From Prochlorococcus sp. HOT208_60m_808G21 (GTDB lineage Bacteria; Cyanobacteriota; Cyanobacteriia; PCC-6307; Cyanobiaceae), in the NCBI GenBank assembly GCA_002026015.1, contig MWOY01000154.1, positions 1 to 41,202 on the forward strand: 41,202 bases of DNA, read 5' to 3'. This document shows, one piece after another, positions 8,931-18,400 of this stretch. Below the pieces are notes generated by a model. That model had not been told where the DNA came from. It saw only the letters and a program-made list of their open reading frames with translations, and did no database searches. The translations under genes and the position numbers were made by a program. The number at the start of each line of letters is the position of its first letter. Within the stretch, counting starts at the first letter, position 1.

Positions 8931-9866
8931 TTACCCTCTACATTTATAAACTCCAAACTCCATTAAACCTTTTCTAAATGCCCAATTCATGAGAAGTATT
9001 GTTGGAATCTCTCTAATCGACTTCACCATCGCAATTGGGCCAAGTGACAAAATTACAAAGGGCCTTCGAATGCCTTCAATAATGGAGTCGTACCATGAAG
9101 GATTTGTATAGGAATTCCAATTTTCAGAAATAACTAATCCTGAACTATTTTCGTTAGTTCTAAGAATGTTACTAAATTCGTTAATGCTTATAAAATTAGG
9201 ATGTACCCATTGTTCAAGTAATTGTTTAAGAACTAACTTTTCAAAAAATGATGGAGGGTATGCCCGGAGGTCTCTTGAGTTCCAATCAGCTAAAGCGAAA
9301 TATCCTCCAGGTCTTAGAGTTCTCAGCATTTCATTTGCAAACCTAGTTTTATCATTCATGTGTGCACCAGCCTCAACACTCCAGACGGCATCAAATGATC
9401 CATCTTCAAATTTCAAATCCAAAGCATCCATAACTTGGAAGTTGCAATTTAGCTCATGAGGAGTAAGTTCTCTTGCTCTTTTAACTTGAGCAGAACTTAT
9501 TGTAATGCCAGTAACATTAAACCCATAATATTTTGCAAGAATCCTAGAACTTCCCCCTATTCCACAACCTACATCAAGTATTCTGGATCCCTTTGGTAAT
9601 TTATCTAGACCACTCCATTTGACTAATTCATGAACAAACTTAACTTTAGCCTTTCTAAAATCAATATTTTTTTTCCCTGAGGGATAAAAACCCAAATGTA
9701 TATGTTCTCCCCACAATCTCTCAAGTAATTTATCCTGGGTCCAAGCATCATATGCAGAAGCTACTGTACCTGAAGAAATATATTTTCTAGCATTATTTCT
9801 CCATATTATCGCTAGTACTAGAAAGAATAAAACTATTACAAAAAAAGGGAATAATAATTCAAACAT
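8931..9866 (-). CDS. Membrane-anchored SAM methyltransferase (tocopherol/quinol methyltransferase type)
   Basis: The protein has 311 residues. Residues 2-22 form a membrane anchor (FPFFVIVLFFLVLAIIW). The class I methyltransferase fold follows: RILDVGCGIGGSSRILA (SAM motif I), a second motif around FQVMDALDL, and EAGAHMNDKTRFANEMLRTLRPGG. The early EHIHLGFYPSG and the ISSAQVKRARELT segment match the gamma-tocopherol / MPBQ methyltransferase group; N-terminal anchoring and the length resemble Synechocystis 2-methyl-6-phytylbenzoquinol methyltransferase. It probably methylates a prenylated quinol in the membrane, for plastoquinone or tocopherol synthesis, but which ring and position cannot be told. 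It begins immediately at the end of the LON-domain gene (no spacer), so the two are very likely cotranscribed. Confidence 0.75.
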   Translation of the reverse strand: MFELLFPFFVIVLFFLVLAIIWRNNARKYISSGTVASAYDAWTQDKLLERLWGEHIHLGFYPSGKKNIDFRKAKVKFVHELVKWSGLDKLPKGSRILDVGCGIGGSSRILAKYYGFNVTGITISSAQVKRARELTPHELNCNFQVMDALDLKFEDGSFDAVWSVEAGAHMNDKTRFANEMLRTLRPGGYFALADWNSRDLRAYPPSFFEKLVLKQLLEQWVHPNFISINEFSNILRTNENSSGLVISENWNSYTNPSWYDSIIEGIRRPFVILSLGPIAMVKSIREIPTILLMNWAFRKGLMEFGVYKCRG

Positions 9867-10523
9867 TTAATTTTCTCGTATATCAGGAAAACTCTCTTTC
9901 AATGCTGTTCTTGCTGCAAGTTGTTTTCTTGTATGATCAAGCATTTCATATTCTCTTTGCAAACGGATAAAAGTATTTCTCTCTTCAAGAAGTCTTTGCT
10001 GTTCTTCCGCAACTGGACCGCCCAAATGAGCTCCTATCCAGAATGATAAATCTATTGGGTTGTCAGGTAATTTATCAGGTAGATTATTCTTTGTATTAGT
10101 CAATTTACTTGTTAAATTAATAACATCACTAAGTGCTTCTTTTACTGAAACTTTTAGAGAATCTAATTTTTGAAAGTCATCAATGTTATCATCACTAATC
10201 CAACTAACCATCGCAGAACAAAATGGAGTCGAACGGGTAATTTCTAAGACTTGAAATCTTTGTTGACCGATAGTGATAATATTACTTCTCCCATCCTCTG
10301 CAGTTTGATGTTTTAAGATTTGTGCGCAACATCCAACATTAGCCATACTTTTAGTAGTTGGGTCCCACTTAATCACTCCAAACATAGAATCACTTTCAAG
10401 AACGGATTGGAGCATAATCCTGTATCTCGATTCAAAAATATGTAAAGGTAATACTTCTTGAGGAAAAAGGACTACCTCAGGCAAAGGAAATAAAGGTAAT
10501 TCCCTTACTGAGAGTTCTCCCAT
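9867..10523 (-). CDS. LON substrate-binding-domain protein
   Basis: The protein has 218 residues. It starts with VRELPLFPLPEVVLFPQEVLPLHIFESRYR, the standard opening of the Lon N-terminal (LON/PUA-like) domain, and continues with FGVIKWDP and GQQRFQVLEI. There is no AAA+ or Ser-Lys protease part, so it is a stand-alone LON-domain protein, common in cyanobacteria and of unclear role, perhaps binding unfolded protein. The C-terminal ~60 residues (EEQQRLLEERNTFIRLQREY) look helical. It lies 57 bp after rpsJ and runs straight into the methyltransferase gene, so it may be read as the tail of the str operon transcript. Confidence 0.85.
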   Translation of the reverse strand: MGELSVRELPLFPLPEVVLFPQEVLPLHIFESRYRIMLQSVLESDSMFGVIKWDPTTKSMANVGCCAQILKHQTAEDGRSNIITIGQQRFQVLEITRSTPFCSAMVSWISDDNIDDFQKLDSLKVSVKEALSDVINLTSKLTNTKNNLPDKLPDNPIDLSFWIGAHLGGPVAEEQQRLLEERNTFIRLQREYEMLDHTRKQLAARTALKESFPDIREN

Positions 10524-10580
10524 TTATACCTCATCTTAATTTTTTTTATACTAATCAATTTGGGGCGGTTTCGGGATTTA

Positions 10581-10901
10581 TTAAAGTTTAACTTCTATAT
10601 CTACACCACTCGGGAGATCTAGTTTCATTAAAGCATCAATAGTTTTTGCAGAGGGACTGTAGATATCAATAATTCTTCTATGTGTTCTTGTTTCAAAATG
10701 CTCTCTAGAATCTTTATCAACATGTGGTGATCTTAGAACACAATAAATCTTCCTTTTTGTAGGTAAAGGTATTGGTCCTATTGCTGAAGCAGAAGTAGTA
10801 TCAGCAGTTTGGATAATTTTATCGCAAGATAAATCAAGCATTCTTCTATCAAATGCTTTGAGCCTTATTCTTATTTTTTGTTGTGCAATTGATGCAGTCA
10901 T
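10581..10901 (-). CDS. rpsJ: 30S ribosomal protein S10
   Basis: The protein has 106 residues, standard for S10. Recognisable segments are [45 protein letters not shown] and [33 protein letters not shown]10 sits in the head of the small subunit and also acts as NusE in antitermination. It is the last of the rpsL-rpsG-fusA-tuf-rpsJ block, which is the usual cyanobacterial str arrangement, and is separated from tuf by 100 bp with a hairpin. Confidence 0.98.
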   Translation of the reverse strand: MTASIAQQKIRIRLKAFDRRMLDLSCDKIIQTADTTSASAIGPIPLPTKRKIYCVLRSPHVDKDSREHFETRTHRRIIDIYSPSAKTIDALMKLDLPSGVDIEVKL

Positions 10902-10922
10902 AGTTTCAAAAAATTTCTAGTA

Positions 10923-10948
10923 AAGGGTCATTGATTAAAATGACCCTT
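10923..10948 (-). terminator. Hairpin in the tuf-rpsJ spacer
   Basis: AAGGGTCA at 10923-10930 pairs perfectly with TGACCCTT at 10941-10948 around a 10-nt loop; two further A-T pairs may close the loop to 6 nt. Reading leftward, the stem is followed about 8 nt later by a short T run (GAAATTTTTT). This could be a partial terminator or processing site between tuf and rpsJ. The T tract is too far from the stem for a textbook terminator. Confidence 0.5.
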
Positions 10949-11001
10949 ATCCATAAATCTATATTAGATGATTGAGGTTAAATTTTTAAAATTTCAATTT
11001 A

Positions 11002-12201
11002 TTATTTGAGAATTTTAGAAACAACTCCAGCACCAATAGTACGTCCACCTTCACGTATGGCGAATCGCATTCCTTGTTCAATAGCTACTGGACAAATTAA
11101 TTCTCCAGTCATCTTAATTCTGTCTCCTGGCATAACCATTTCAACATTAGAGCCATCATCTGAGGTAAATGCTGTTATTTGACCTGTCACATCAGTTGTT
11201 CTGATGTAGAACTGAGGTCTATATCCTGCAAAGAAAGGAGTATGTCTTCCGCCCTCTTCTTTTTTAAGAACATAAACTTCTCCTTCAAACTGAGTATGAG
11301 GGGTAATAGATCCTTTCTTCACAAGTACCATTCCTCTCTCGATATCTTCTTTCTGAACACCTCGTAAAAGTAAGCCAACATTATCGCCAGCCATACCTTC
11401 GTCAAGAAGTTTTCGGAACATTTCAACTCCAGTAACAGTTGTTACTCTTGTATCTCTTATTCCAACTATTTCTACTTCTTCTCCAACCTTAACTTTACCT
11501 CTCTCAATTCTTCCAGTAGCAACAGTTCCTCTACCAGTAATCGAGAAAACATCTTCAACAGCCATCAAGAATGGTTTATCAACTTCTCTTTCTGGTTCGG
11601 GAATGCTAGCATCGACTGCTTTCATTAATTCTTCAATCTTTGATTCCCAAGTAGAATCACCTTCGAGAGCTTTTAAACCTGAAACTTGAACTATAGGAAT
11701 GTCATCTCCAGGGAAGTCATAACTATCTAGCAGTTCTCTAATTTCCATTTCGACAAGTTCAATAATTTCTTCATCATCGACCATATCGCACTTATTGAGA
11801 GCAACTACTAGAGCGGGAACTCCAACCTGTTTAGCTAAAAGAATATGCTCTTTTGTTTGAGCCATAGGACCATCTGTAGCTGCGCAAACTAGAATAGCTC
11901 CATCCATTTGGGCGGCCCCTGTGATCATGTTTTTCACATAATCAGCATGTCCTGGGCAATCGACATGAGCATAATGTCTGCCTTCAGTTTCATATTCAAC
12001 ATGAGCTGTATTAATGGTAATACCACGCTCTCTTTCTTCAGGAGCACCATCAATGTCTCCATAGTCTTGTGCTTGAGCTTGACCTTTTTTAGCTAATACA
12101 TTTGTAATAGCAGCTGTTAGTGTTGTTTTCCCATGATCAACATGGCCAATAGTACCTATGTTGACATGTGGTTTGTTTCTTTCGAACTTCTCGCGAGCCA
12201 T
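11002..12201 (-). CDS. tuf: Elongation factor Tu
   Basis: The protein has 399 residues, the normal length. GTPase motifs are G1 GHVDHGKT, the switch I region [13 protein letters not shown]3 DCPGHADY, G4 NKCD and G5 SGLKAL; domains II and III follow ([16 protein letters not shown], and [29 protein letters not shown]). It carries aminoacyl-tRNA to the ribosomal A site. It is 45 bp downstream of fusA in the same operon. Confidence 0.99.
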   Translation of the reverse strand: MAREKFERNKPHVNIGTIGHVDHGKTTLTAAITNVLAKKGQAQAQDYGDIDGAPEERERGITINTAHVEYETEGRHYAHVDCPGHADYVKNMITGAAQMDGAILVCAATDGPMAQTKEHILLAKQVGVPALVVALNKCDMVDDEEIIELVEMEIRELLDSYDFPGDDIPIVQVSGLKALEGDSTWESKIEELMKAVDASIPEPEREVDKPFLMAVEDVFSITGRGTVATGRIERGKVKVGEEVEIVGIRDTRVTTVTGVEMFRKLLDEGMAGDNVGLLLRGVQKEDIERGMVLVKKGSITPHTQFEGEVYVLKKEEGGRHTPFFAGYRPQFYIRTTDVTGQITAFTSDDGSNVEMVMPGDRIKMTGELICPVAIEQGMRFAIREGGRTIGAGVVSKILK

Positions 12202-12246
12202 TTTGAATTAAAGAATCGAGGGTTTAAGAGTTTTTTGGTTTAGAGA

Positions 12247-14322
12247 TCAGGAGTTGCCCTGATTCTTGGAAATGATAGCTTCAGCAACATTACGAGGAAC
12301 TTCCTCATAATTTGCGAACTCCATTGAAAATATACCCCGACCTTGAGTCATTGATCGGAGTTGAGTGGCATAACCGAACATTTCGGCTAAGGGCACTTTG
12401 GCCTGTACCTTGGACAATCCATCATCAACAGATTGTCCTTCTACTTGACCTCGTCTGGAAGAGAGATCACCAATTACAGATCCAAGAAAGTCATCAGGAC
12501 TTTCGACCTCGACTTTCATCATAGGCTCTAAAAGCACAGGATTGCATTTTTTAACCCCATCTTTAAAAGCCATAGAACCTGCAATTTTGAAGGCCATTTC
12601 AGATGAGTCTACATCGTGGAATGAACCATCGACTAGTGTTACTTTTACATCAATGAGTGGATAACCGGCAAGAACACCAGATTCACAGGTCTCTTTCATT
12701 CCATTAGATGCTGGACCAATATACTCTTTTGGTATAGCTCCACCAACAATTTTGTTTACAAATTCAAAACCTTTACCAACTTCAGCAGGTTCCATTTCAA
12801 TAATTACATGACCATATTGACCTTTACCTCCAGTCTGTCTTGCATATTTACCTTCACCTTTAGAACTAGACCTAATAGTTTCTCTATATGAAACCTGGGG
12901 GGCTCCTATATTTGCTTCAACTTTAAATTCCCTTAACATTCTGTCAACAAGGATTTCTAAATGCAACTCTCCCATTCCTGCAATAACAGTTTGATTTGTC
13001 TCAGGATCTGTACTTACCCTAAAAGTTGGATCCTCTTCAGACAAAGCAGTTAAAGCTTTTGATAGTTTTTCCATATCACCTTTAGTTTTCGGCTCAACAG
13101 CTACTGAGATAACTGGTTCAGGGATAAACAATGTCTCCAAAACTATTGGATCATCTGTGTTACACAAAGTGTCACCAGTTGTTGTGTTCTTAAGACCCAA
13201 CACAGCTCCTAAATCCCCAGCCCTCAATTCATCAACCTCTTCTCTTTCATCAGCCTTAAGAATTACTAATCTAGAAATTCTCTCTTTAGCATCCTTAGTA
13301 GAATTCATTACATAACTTCCCTTTGAAAGAACACCAGAATACATTCTTACAAATGTTAATTTACCATAAGGATCTGACATCACTTTGAATGCTAATGCAC
13401 TGAAAGGAGCATTATCATCTGAAGGTCTAACATCTTCTTTGCCACTTGGCAAAACACCTTGAATTGGTTTCACATCAACTGGAGCTGGCAAGTAATCAAC
13501 TACAGCGTCTAATACAAGTTGGACACCTTTATTCTTAAAAGCTGAACCGCATAATACTGGAACCAATCCGTGTTTTAAAACCCCTTCCCTAATACCTTTT
13601 TTAAGTTGTTCTTCAGATAATTCTCCTGTTTCGAGAAATATTTCTATTAATTCTTCATCATTCTCTGCAACACTTTCCATTAACTTAAATCTCCACTCAG
13701 CAGCTTCCTCCTCCATGTCAGAGGGAATTGGTGCTTCTTCAATATCAGTGCCTAAATCGTTTTTATAAAGATATGCTTTGTTGGCTACTAAATCAATAAT
13801 GCCTGTGAGATCACCTTCAGCACCAATAGGTAACTGGATTGGAAGTGCATTTGCCTTTAGTCGGTCTTTAATTTGCGTATTAACCTTTAAAAAATCCGCA
13901 CCAGTTCTGTCCATTTTATTAACAAAAACCATTCTTGGAACAGAGTACCTATCTGCTTGACGCCAAACTGTTTCGGATTGAGGCTGAACTCCACCAACTG
14001 CGCAGAATACAGCAATAACTCCATCTAACACACGCATTGATCTTTCAACTTCAATAGTAAAGTCAACGTGTCCAGGTGTATCAATAATGTTAATCCTATG
14101 ATCTTGCCAACTAGTAGATATTGCTGCAGCAGTAATAGTTATTCCTCTTTCTCTTTCTTGTGCCATCCAATCTGTTACTGCAGCCCCATCATGAACCTCT
14201 CCTATCTTATGAACTACGCCAGAATAAAACAAAATTCTTTCAGTAGTTGTTGTCTTACCTGCATCAATATGAGCGGCTATACCTATGTTCCTTACTCGTT
14301 CTAGGGGAAAGTCGCGTGCCAA
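12247..14322 (-). CDS. fusA: Elongation factor G
   Basis: The protein has 691 residues, full length. Its GTPase domain shows [16 protein letters not shown] (P-loop), [19 protein letters not shown] and [10 protein letters not shown]. Domains II-V follow, with [13 protein letters not shown] in domain III and GGKGQYGHV in domain IV. It drives translocation and, with RRF, ribosome recycling. Its place between rpsG and tuf is the standard str order. Confidence 0.99.
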   Translation of the reverse strand: MARDFPLERVRNIGIAAHIDAGKTTTTERILFYSGVVHKIGEVHDGAAVTDWMAQERERGITITAAAISTSWQDHRINIIDTPGHVDFTIEVERSMRVLDGVIAVFCAVGGVQPQSETVWRQADRYSVPRMVFVNKMDRTGADFLKVNTQIKDRLKANALPIQLPIGAEGDLTGIIDLVANKAYLYKNDLGTDIEEAPIPSDMEEEAAEWRFKLMESVAENDEELIEIFLETGELSEEQLKKGIREGVLKHGLVPVLCGSAFKNKGVQLVLDAVVDYLPAPVDVKPIQGVLPSGKEDVRPSDDNAPFSALAFKVMSDPYGKLTFVRMYSGVLSKGSYVMNSTKDAKERISRLVILKADEREEVDELRAGDLGAVLGLKNTTTGDTLCNTDDPIVLETLFIPEPVISVAVEPKTKGDMEKLSKALTALSEEDPTFRVSTDPETNQTVIAGMGELHLEILVDRMLREFKVEANIGAPQVSYRETIRSSSKGEGKYARQTGGKGQYGHVIIEMEPAEVGKGFEFVNKIVGGAIPKEYIGPASNGMKETCESGVLAGYPLIDVKVTLVDGSFHDVDSSEMAFKIAGSMAFKDGVKKCNPVLLEPMMKVEVESPDDFLGSVIGDLSSRRGQVEGQSVDDGLSKVQAKVPLAEMFGYATQLRSMTQGRGIFSMEFANYEEVPRNVAEAIISKNQGNS

Positions 14323-14418
14323 TTTTAAAGCTCCAAATAAAATAATTTTTGATAAGTGTAGTTCACACTAAAAGCAAACTTTAATAATAATAAACTACTT
14401 AAGTACCTTTTGATGAAA

Positions 14419-14889
14419 TTAATATCTGTAATGTGCAAAAGCTTTATTAGCTTCTGCCATTTTATGAGTATCTTCTCTTTTTTTAACAGCACTACCAGTT
14501 TCATTTGCTGCATCCATCAACTCACCAGCGAGTTTTTGGGACATGCTTTTTCCATTTCTTGCACGTGAAAATGTAACAAGCCATCTTAATGCCATAGCCG
14601 TACCCCTCTCTTGACGAACTTCCATAGGGACTTGATATGTTGCACCACCAACTCTTCTGGCTCGTACCTCGACAAGAGGAGTAGCATTTTTTACAGCTGT
14701 TTCAAATAATTCCACCGCATTCCCACCTGTTCTCTCGCTTATTAGAGAAAACGCATCAGACAATATTCTTTGAGCTGTAGATTTTTTACCATGTTTCATC
14801 AATCGAGAAATCATCATTGAAGCAAGACGACTATTAAATTGAGGGTCAGGTAGAACAGGTCTTTTTACTGCTGCATTACGACGTGACAT
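14419..14889 (-). CDS. rpsG: 30S ribosomal protein S7
   Basis: The protein has 156 residues, as usual for bacterial S7. Recognisable segments are [49 protein letters not shown] and the C-terminal [15 protein letters not shown]. It binds the 3' major domain of 16S rRNA and initiates assembly of the head. It is 26 bp downstream of rpsL and 96 bp upstream of fusA. An overlapping minus-strand frame at 14325-14513 is rejected as a shadow. Confidence 0.98.
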   Translation of the reverse strand: MSRRNAAVKRPVLPDPQFNSRLASMMISRLMKHGKKSTAQRILSDAFSLISERTGGNAVELFETAVKNATPLVEVRARRVGGATYQVPMEVRQERGTAMALRWLVTFSRARNGKSMSQKLAGELMDAANETGSAVKKREDTHKMAEANKAFAHYRY

Positions 14890-14915
14890 TTTTTAAAAAA
14901 AGTGATGTTTACAAA

Positions 14916-15290
14916 TTAATCTTTTGGAGCTTTAGCCCCATATTTAGATCTGGATTGACGTCTATCTTTGACTCCAGCCGTATCTAAAGTTCCCCTTATT
15001 ATATGATATCTAACTCCAGGCAAATCCTTGACTCTTCCACCCCTTAGAAGTACAACAGAGTGTTCTTGCAAATTATGTCCAATCCCAGGAATATAAGCCG
15101 TTACCTCGAACCCAGAAGTTAATCTAACCCTAGCAACTTTTCTCAAAGCTGAATTAGGCTTCTTTGGTGTTGATGTATAGACTCTTGTACATACTCCTCT
15201 TCTCTCAGGGCAAGCTTTTAATGCAGGAGATTTTGTTTTCTTTGTCAGACGTTTTCTTTCTGAACCAACTAATTGCGAGATGGTGGGCAT
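14916..15290 (-). CDS. rpsL: 30S ribosomal protein S12
   Basis: The protein has 124 residues. It starts [34 protein letters not shown] and contains [62 protein letters not shown] in pieces typical of S12. It has the lysine of KKPNSALRK that is mutated in streptomycin-resistant bacteria; here the wild-type lysine is present. It acts in the decoding centre. It is the first gene of the str block, with its promoter expected in the spacer up to gltB. Confidence 0.98.
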   Translation of the reverse strand: MPTISQLVGSERKRLTKKTKSPALKACPERRGVCTRVYTSTPKKPNSALRKVARVRLTSGFEVTAYIPGIGHNLQEHSVVLLRGGRVKDLPGVRYHIIRGTLDTAGVKDRRQSRSKYGAKAPKD

Positions 15291-15324
15291 CTATTAAAAC
15301 TTAGATAAAAATAAATATTTAATT

Positions 15325-15353
15325 ATCATAACCTTTTACGAGTACCAACTAAA
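15325..15353 (-). promoter_or_regulatory. Candidate promoter of the rpsL operon
   Basis: Reading leftward, TTTAGT (15348-15353) and TATGAT (15325-15330) are separated by 17 bp and lie 35 bp before the rpsL start. TATGAT matches the -10 consensus at 5 of 6 positions; the -35 match is weak. It is the best sigma-70-type site I could find in this spacer. Confidence 0.35.
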
Positions 15354-15443
15354 AGTTTTTAATTAATATTTTTTCAAAATTAGTCAAATTTTAATTCTTT
15401 GGTAAATATTAATTATCTTTAGATTTATTTTCATATTTATTTT

Positions 15444-15449
15444 TATAAT
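15444..15449 (+). promoter_or_regulatory. Candidate -10 box of gltB
   Basis: A perfect TATAAT lies 37 bp before the gltB start. No good -35 box is present, which would fit an activator-dependent promoter; a true NtcA site (GTA-N8-TAC) was looked for and not found. Perfect TATAAT words are frequent by chance in such A/T-rich DNA. Confidence 0.35.
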
Positions 15450-15486
15450 AGAAATACATAAATAACTAAATAGAATTAAATAATCT

Positions 15487-18400
15487 ATGGGAGAGAGTAT
15501 CCAAAGAATCGTTGGCCCATATCAAGATAGTTTTTCCCCAAATGGAATAATTGGGGAAAAAGATGCATGTGGAGTTGGTTTCATAGCAAATATTAAAGGG
15601 GTAGAAAGCAATTGGATCCTAAAACAGTCCCTTAAAGGCCTTAATTGCATGGAACATAGAGGAGGTTGTGGAGGAGATAGTGATTCAGGAGATGGAGCGG
15701 GCATTTTATGTTCAATTCCATGGGGATATCTAGAAGAGGAAATTAATCTAAAAAATAATCAAGAATTTAATAGAGGTTTAGGCATGGTTTTTATGCCTAA
15801 TAAAAAAGAAAAAATTGAAGTATGTAAATCAATATGTGATCAAGAAGCAGAACAATTAAACGTCAACAAAACATTTTGGAGAAAAGTACCTGTTAATAAT
15901 GAAATCTTAGGTCCATTAGCTAAAGCAAATGCTCCATTCATCTGTCAGTGGATTTTATATATAGATAAAAAAGATAATCAGGATGTTGAAAGGCTTTTAT
16001 TTCAATTAAGGAAAAGAATTGAGAAAAAAATAAGAGAAACTTTCAAAAACGATGTTGGGGATTGTGAATTTTATTTTTCCTCACTAAGTTCTCGAACAGT
16101 TGTTTATAAAGGTATGGTTCGCTCTGAAATATTATCCGAGTTTTATCAAGATCTAAAAGAAGAAAGTTTTAAAGTTTCATTTTCTGTTTATCATCGTAGA
16201 TTTAGTACTAATACACTTCCAAAATGGCCGCTAGCTCAACCCATGAGATTTTTGGGTCATAATGGCGAAATAAATACTCTCTTAGGTAATATCAACTGGG
16301 CTAAAGCTTCAGAAACACATATAGATGATTTTTGGGGAGAGTTATCTAATGAAATCAAGCCCATTGTTGATGTAAACAAAAGTGATTCATCAAATCTTGA
16401 TGCAACCCTTGAAATCAATATTCGTTCAGGTAAGCCCATTACTGACTCATTATTAAAACTGGTTCCTGAAGCATTTAGAGATCAACCAGAACTTGAGCAG
16501 AGAGAAGATATAAAAGCTTTTTATGAATATTCTGCAAGCCTGCAAGAAGCTTGGGATGGTCCAGCACTTCTTGTATTTGCTGATGGAAATTTTGTCGGAG
16601 CAACACTTGATAGAAATGGCCTAAGACCAGCAAGATATTCAATCACAAATGATGGTTTTGTAATAATGGGTTCTGAAACAGGAGTTGTAGATCTTGAAGA
16701 AGAAAGAGTAATAGAAAAAGGTCGATTAGGACCGGGACAAATGTTGGCAGTTGATTTTCATCAGAATAGAATTCTTAGAAATTGGGAAGTAAAATCTGAA
16801 GCCGCTAAAAGGCATGATTATAAAAATCTTCTCAATAATAGAACTATAAAAATTGAAAATAATGAATGGGTTAAAGACTGCAAACTAAAAGACCTTGAGT
16901 TGTTACAACAACAAACTGCATACGGTTTTTCAGCGGAAGATAATGACCTCATCTTAGATTCAATGGCTTCATTAGCTAAAGAGCCTACTTATTGCATGGG
17001 CGACGACATCCCATTAGCAGTTCTTTCATCTAAGCCACATATTTTATACGACTACTTTAAGCAAAGATTTGCGCAAGTTACTAATCCTCCTATTGACCCT
17101 CTGAGAGAAAAACTTGTAATGAGTTTAGAAATGCATCTAGGAGAAAGATGTTCGCCATTTGAAATTAAAGATGCTAAACCCTTTGTTCATTTACAAAGTC
17201 CTATTCTTAATGAGGAAGAACTCATTTCCATCAAAAAATCAAAAATTAAATCTCAGACTATTTCAAGTTTGTTTGATTTAGAGGAAGGTATTCAAGGCTT
17301 AGAGAACCAATTAAAAGCAATCTGTAAACAGAGTGAGCTGTCTATAAAAGAAGGTTGTTCTTTAATTATTATTTCTGATAAAGGAATTAATCCTAAAAAG
17401 ACTTTTATACCTCCTTTACTTGCTGTTGGAGCAATTCATCATTATCTCCTTAAAAAAGAAATAAGGCTAAAAGCTTCTCTAATAATTGAGACTGGTCAAT
17501 GTTGGAGCACACATCACTTAGCTTGTTTAATTGGATATGGAGCAAGTGCAGTTTGCCCTTGGTTGACCTTCGAAGCAGGTAGACACTGGTTAAAACATCC
17601 AAAAACACAAAAACTCATTGATAGCAAAAAAATGAATCCATTATCAATAGTTGATGTTCAAGAAAATATTAAAAAAGCTTTAGAAGACGGTCTAAGAAAA
17701 ATTCTCTCAAAGATAGGTATCTCACTTTTATCTAGTTACCATGGTGCACAAATTTTTGAAGCTGTAGGCCTTGGATCTGACATAATAAAAATTGCTTTTG
17801 ATGGCACAACAAGCCGTATCGCTGGCATAACATTAAAAGAATTAACTAATGAAACACTTTCAATACATACGAAAGCCTATCCAGAGATTGATTTAAAGAA
17901 ATTAGAATTTTTAGGATTTGTACAATTTAGAAATAATGGAGAATATCATTCCAATAACCCAGAGATGTCCAAAGTTCTACATTCAGCGGTAAAACAAGGG
18001 CCAGGATACGATCATTTTGAAACTTACAAAAAACTTATTAGTAATAGACCGACAACATCTCTTAGAGATTTACTAACAATTAATTCAACAAGAAAAAGTA
18101 TTCCATTAGAGGAAGTTGAAAGTGTTGAATCAATTTGCAAAAGGTTCTGTACTGGAGGAATGAGTTTAGGTGCTTTATCCAGAGAAGCGCATGAAGTTTT
18201 AGCAGTTGCAATGAATAGAATTGGTGGAAAAAGTAATAGTGGAGAAGGGGGAGAAGATCCAGCTCGTTTTAATATTTTAAATGATATCGATGAAAATACT
18301 CAGTCAGCGACGTTGCCATTTATTAAAGGCTTAGAGAATGGCGACACCGCATGTTCAGCTATTAAACAAATCGCTTCAGGAAGATTTGGAGTTACACCTG

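Noticed and set aside
14325..14513. 62-codon minus-strand frame overlapping the end of rpsG
   Set aside because: It runs through the rpsG 3' end in another frame and into an A/T-rich spacer; its composition is not protein-like.
15402..15415. Possible NtcA site upstream of gltB (GTA, 8 bases, TTA)
   Set aside because: The second half-site is TTA rather than TAC, and the spacing to the TATAAT at 15444 is off by about 6 bp from a class II activator position.
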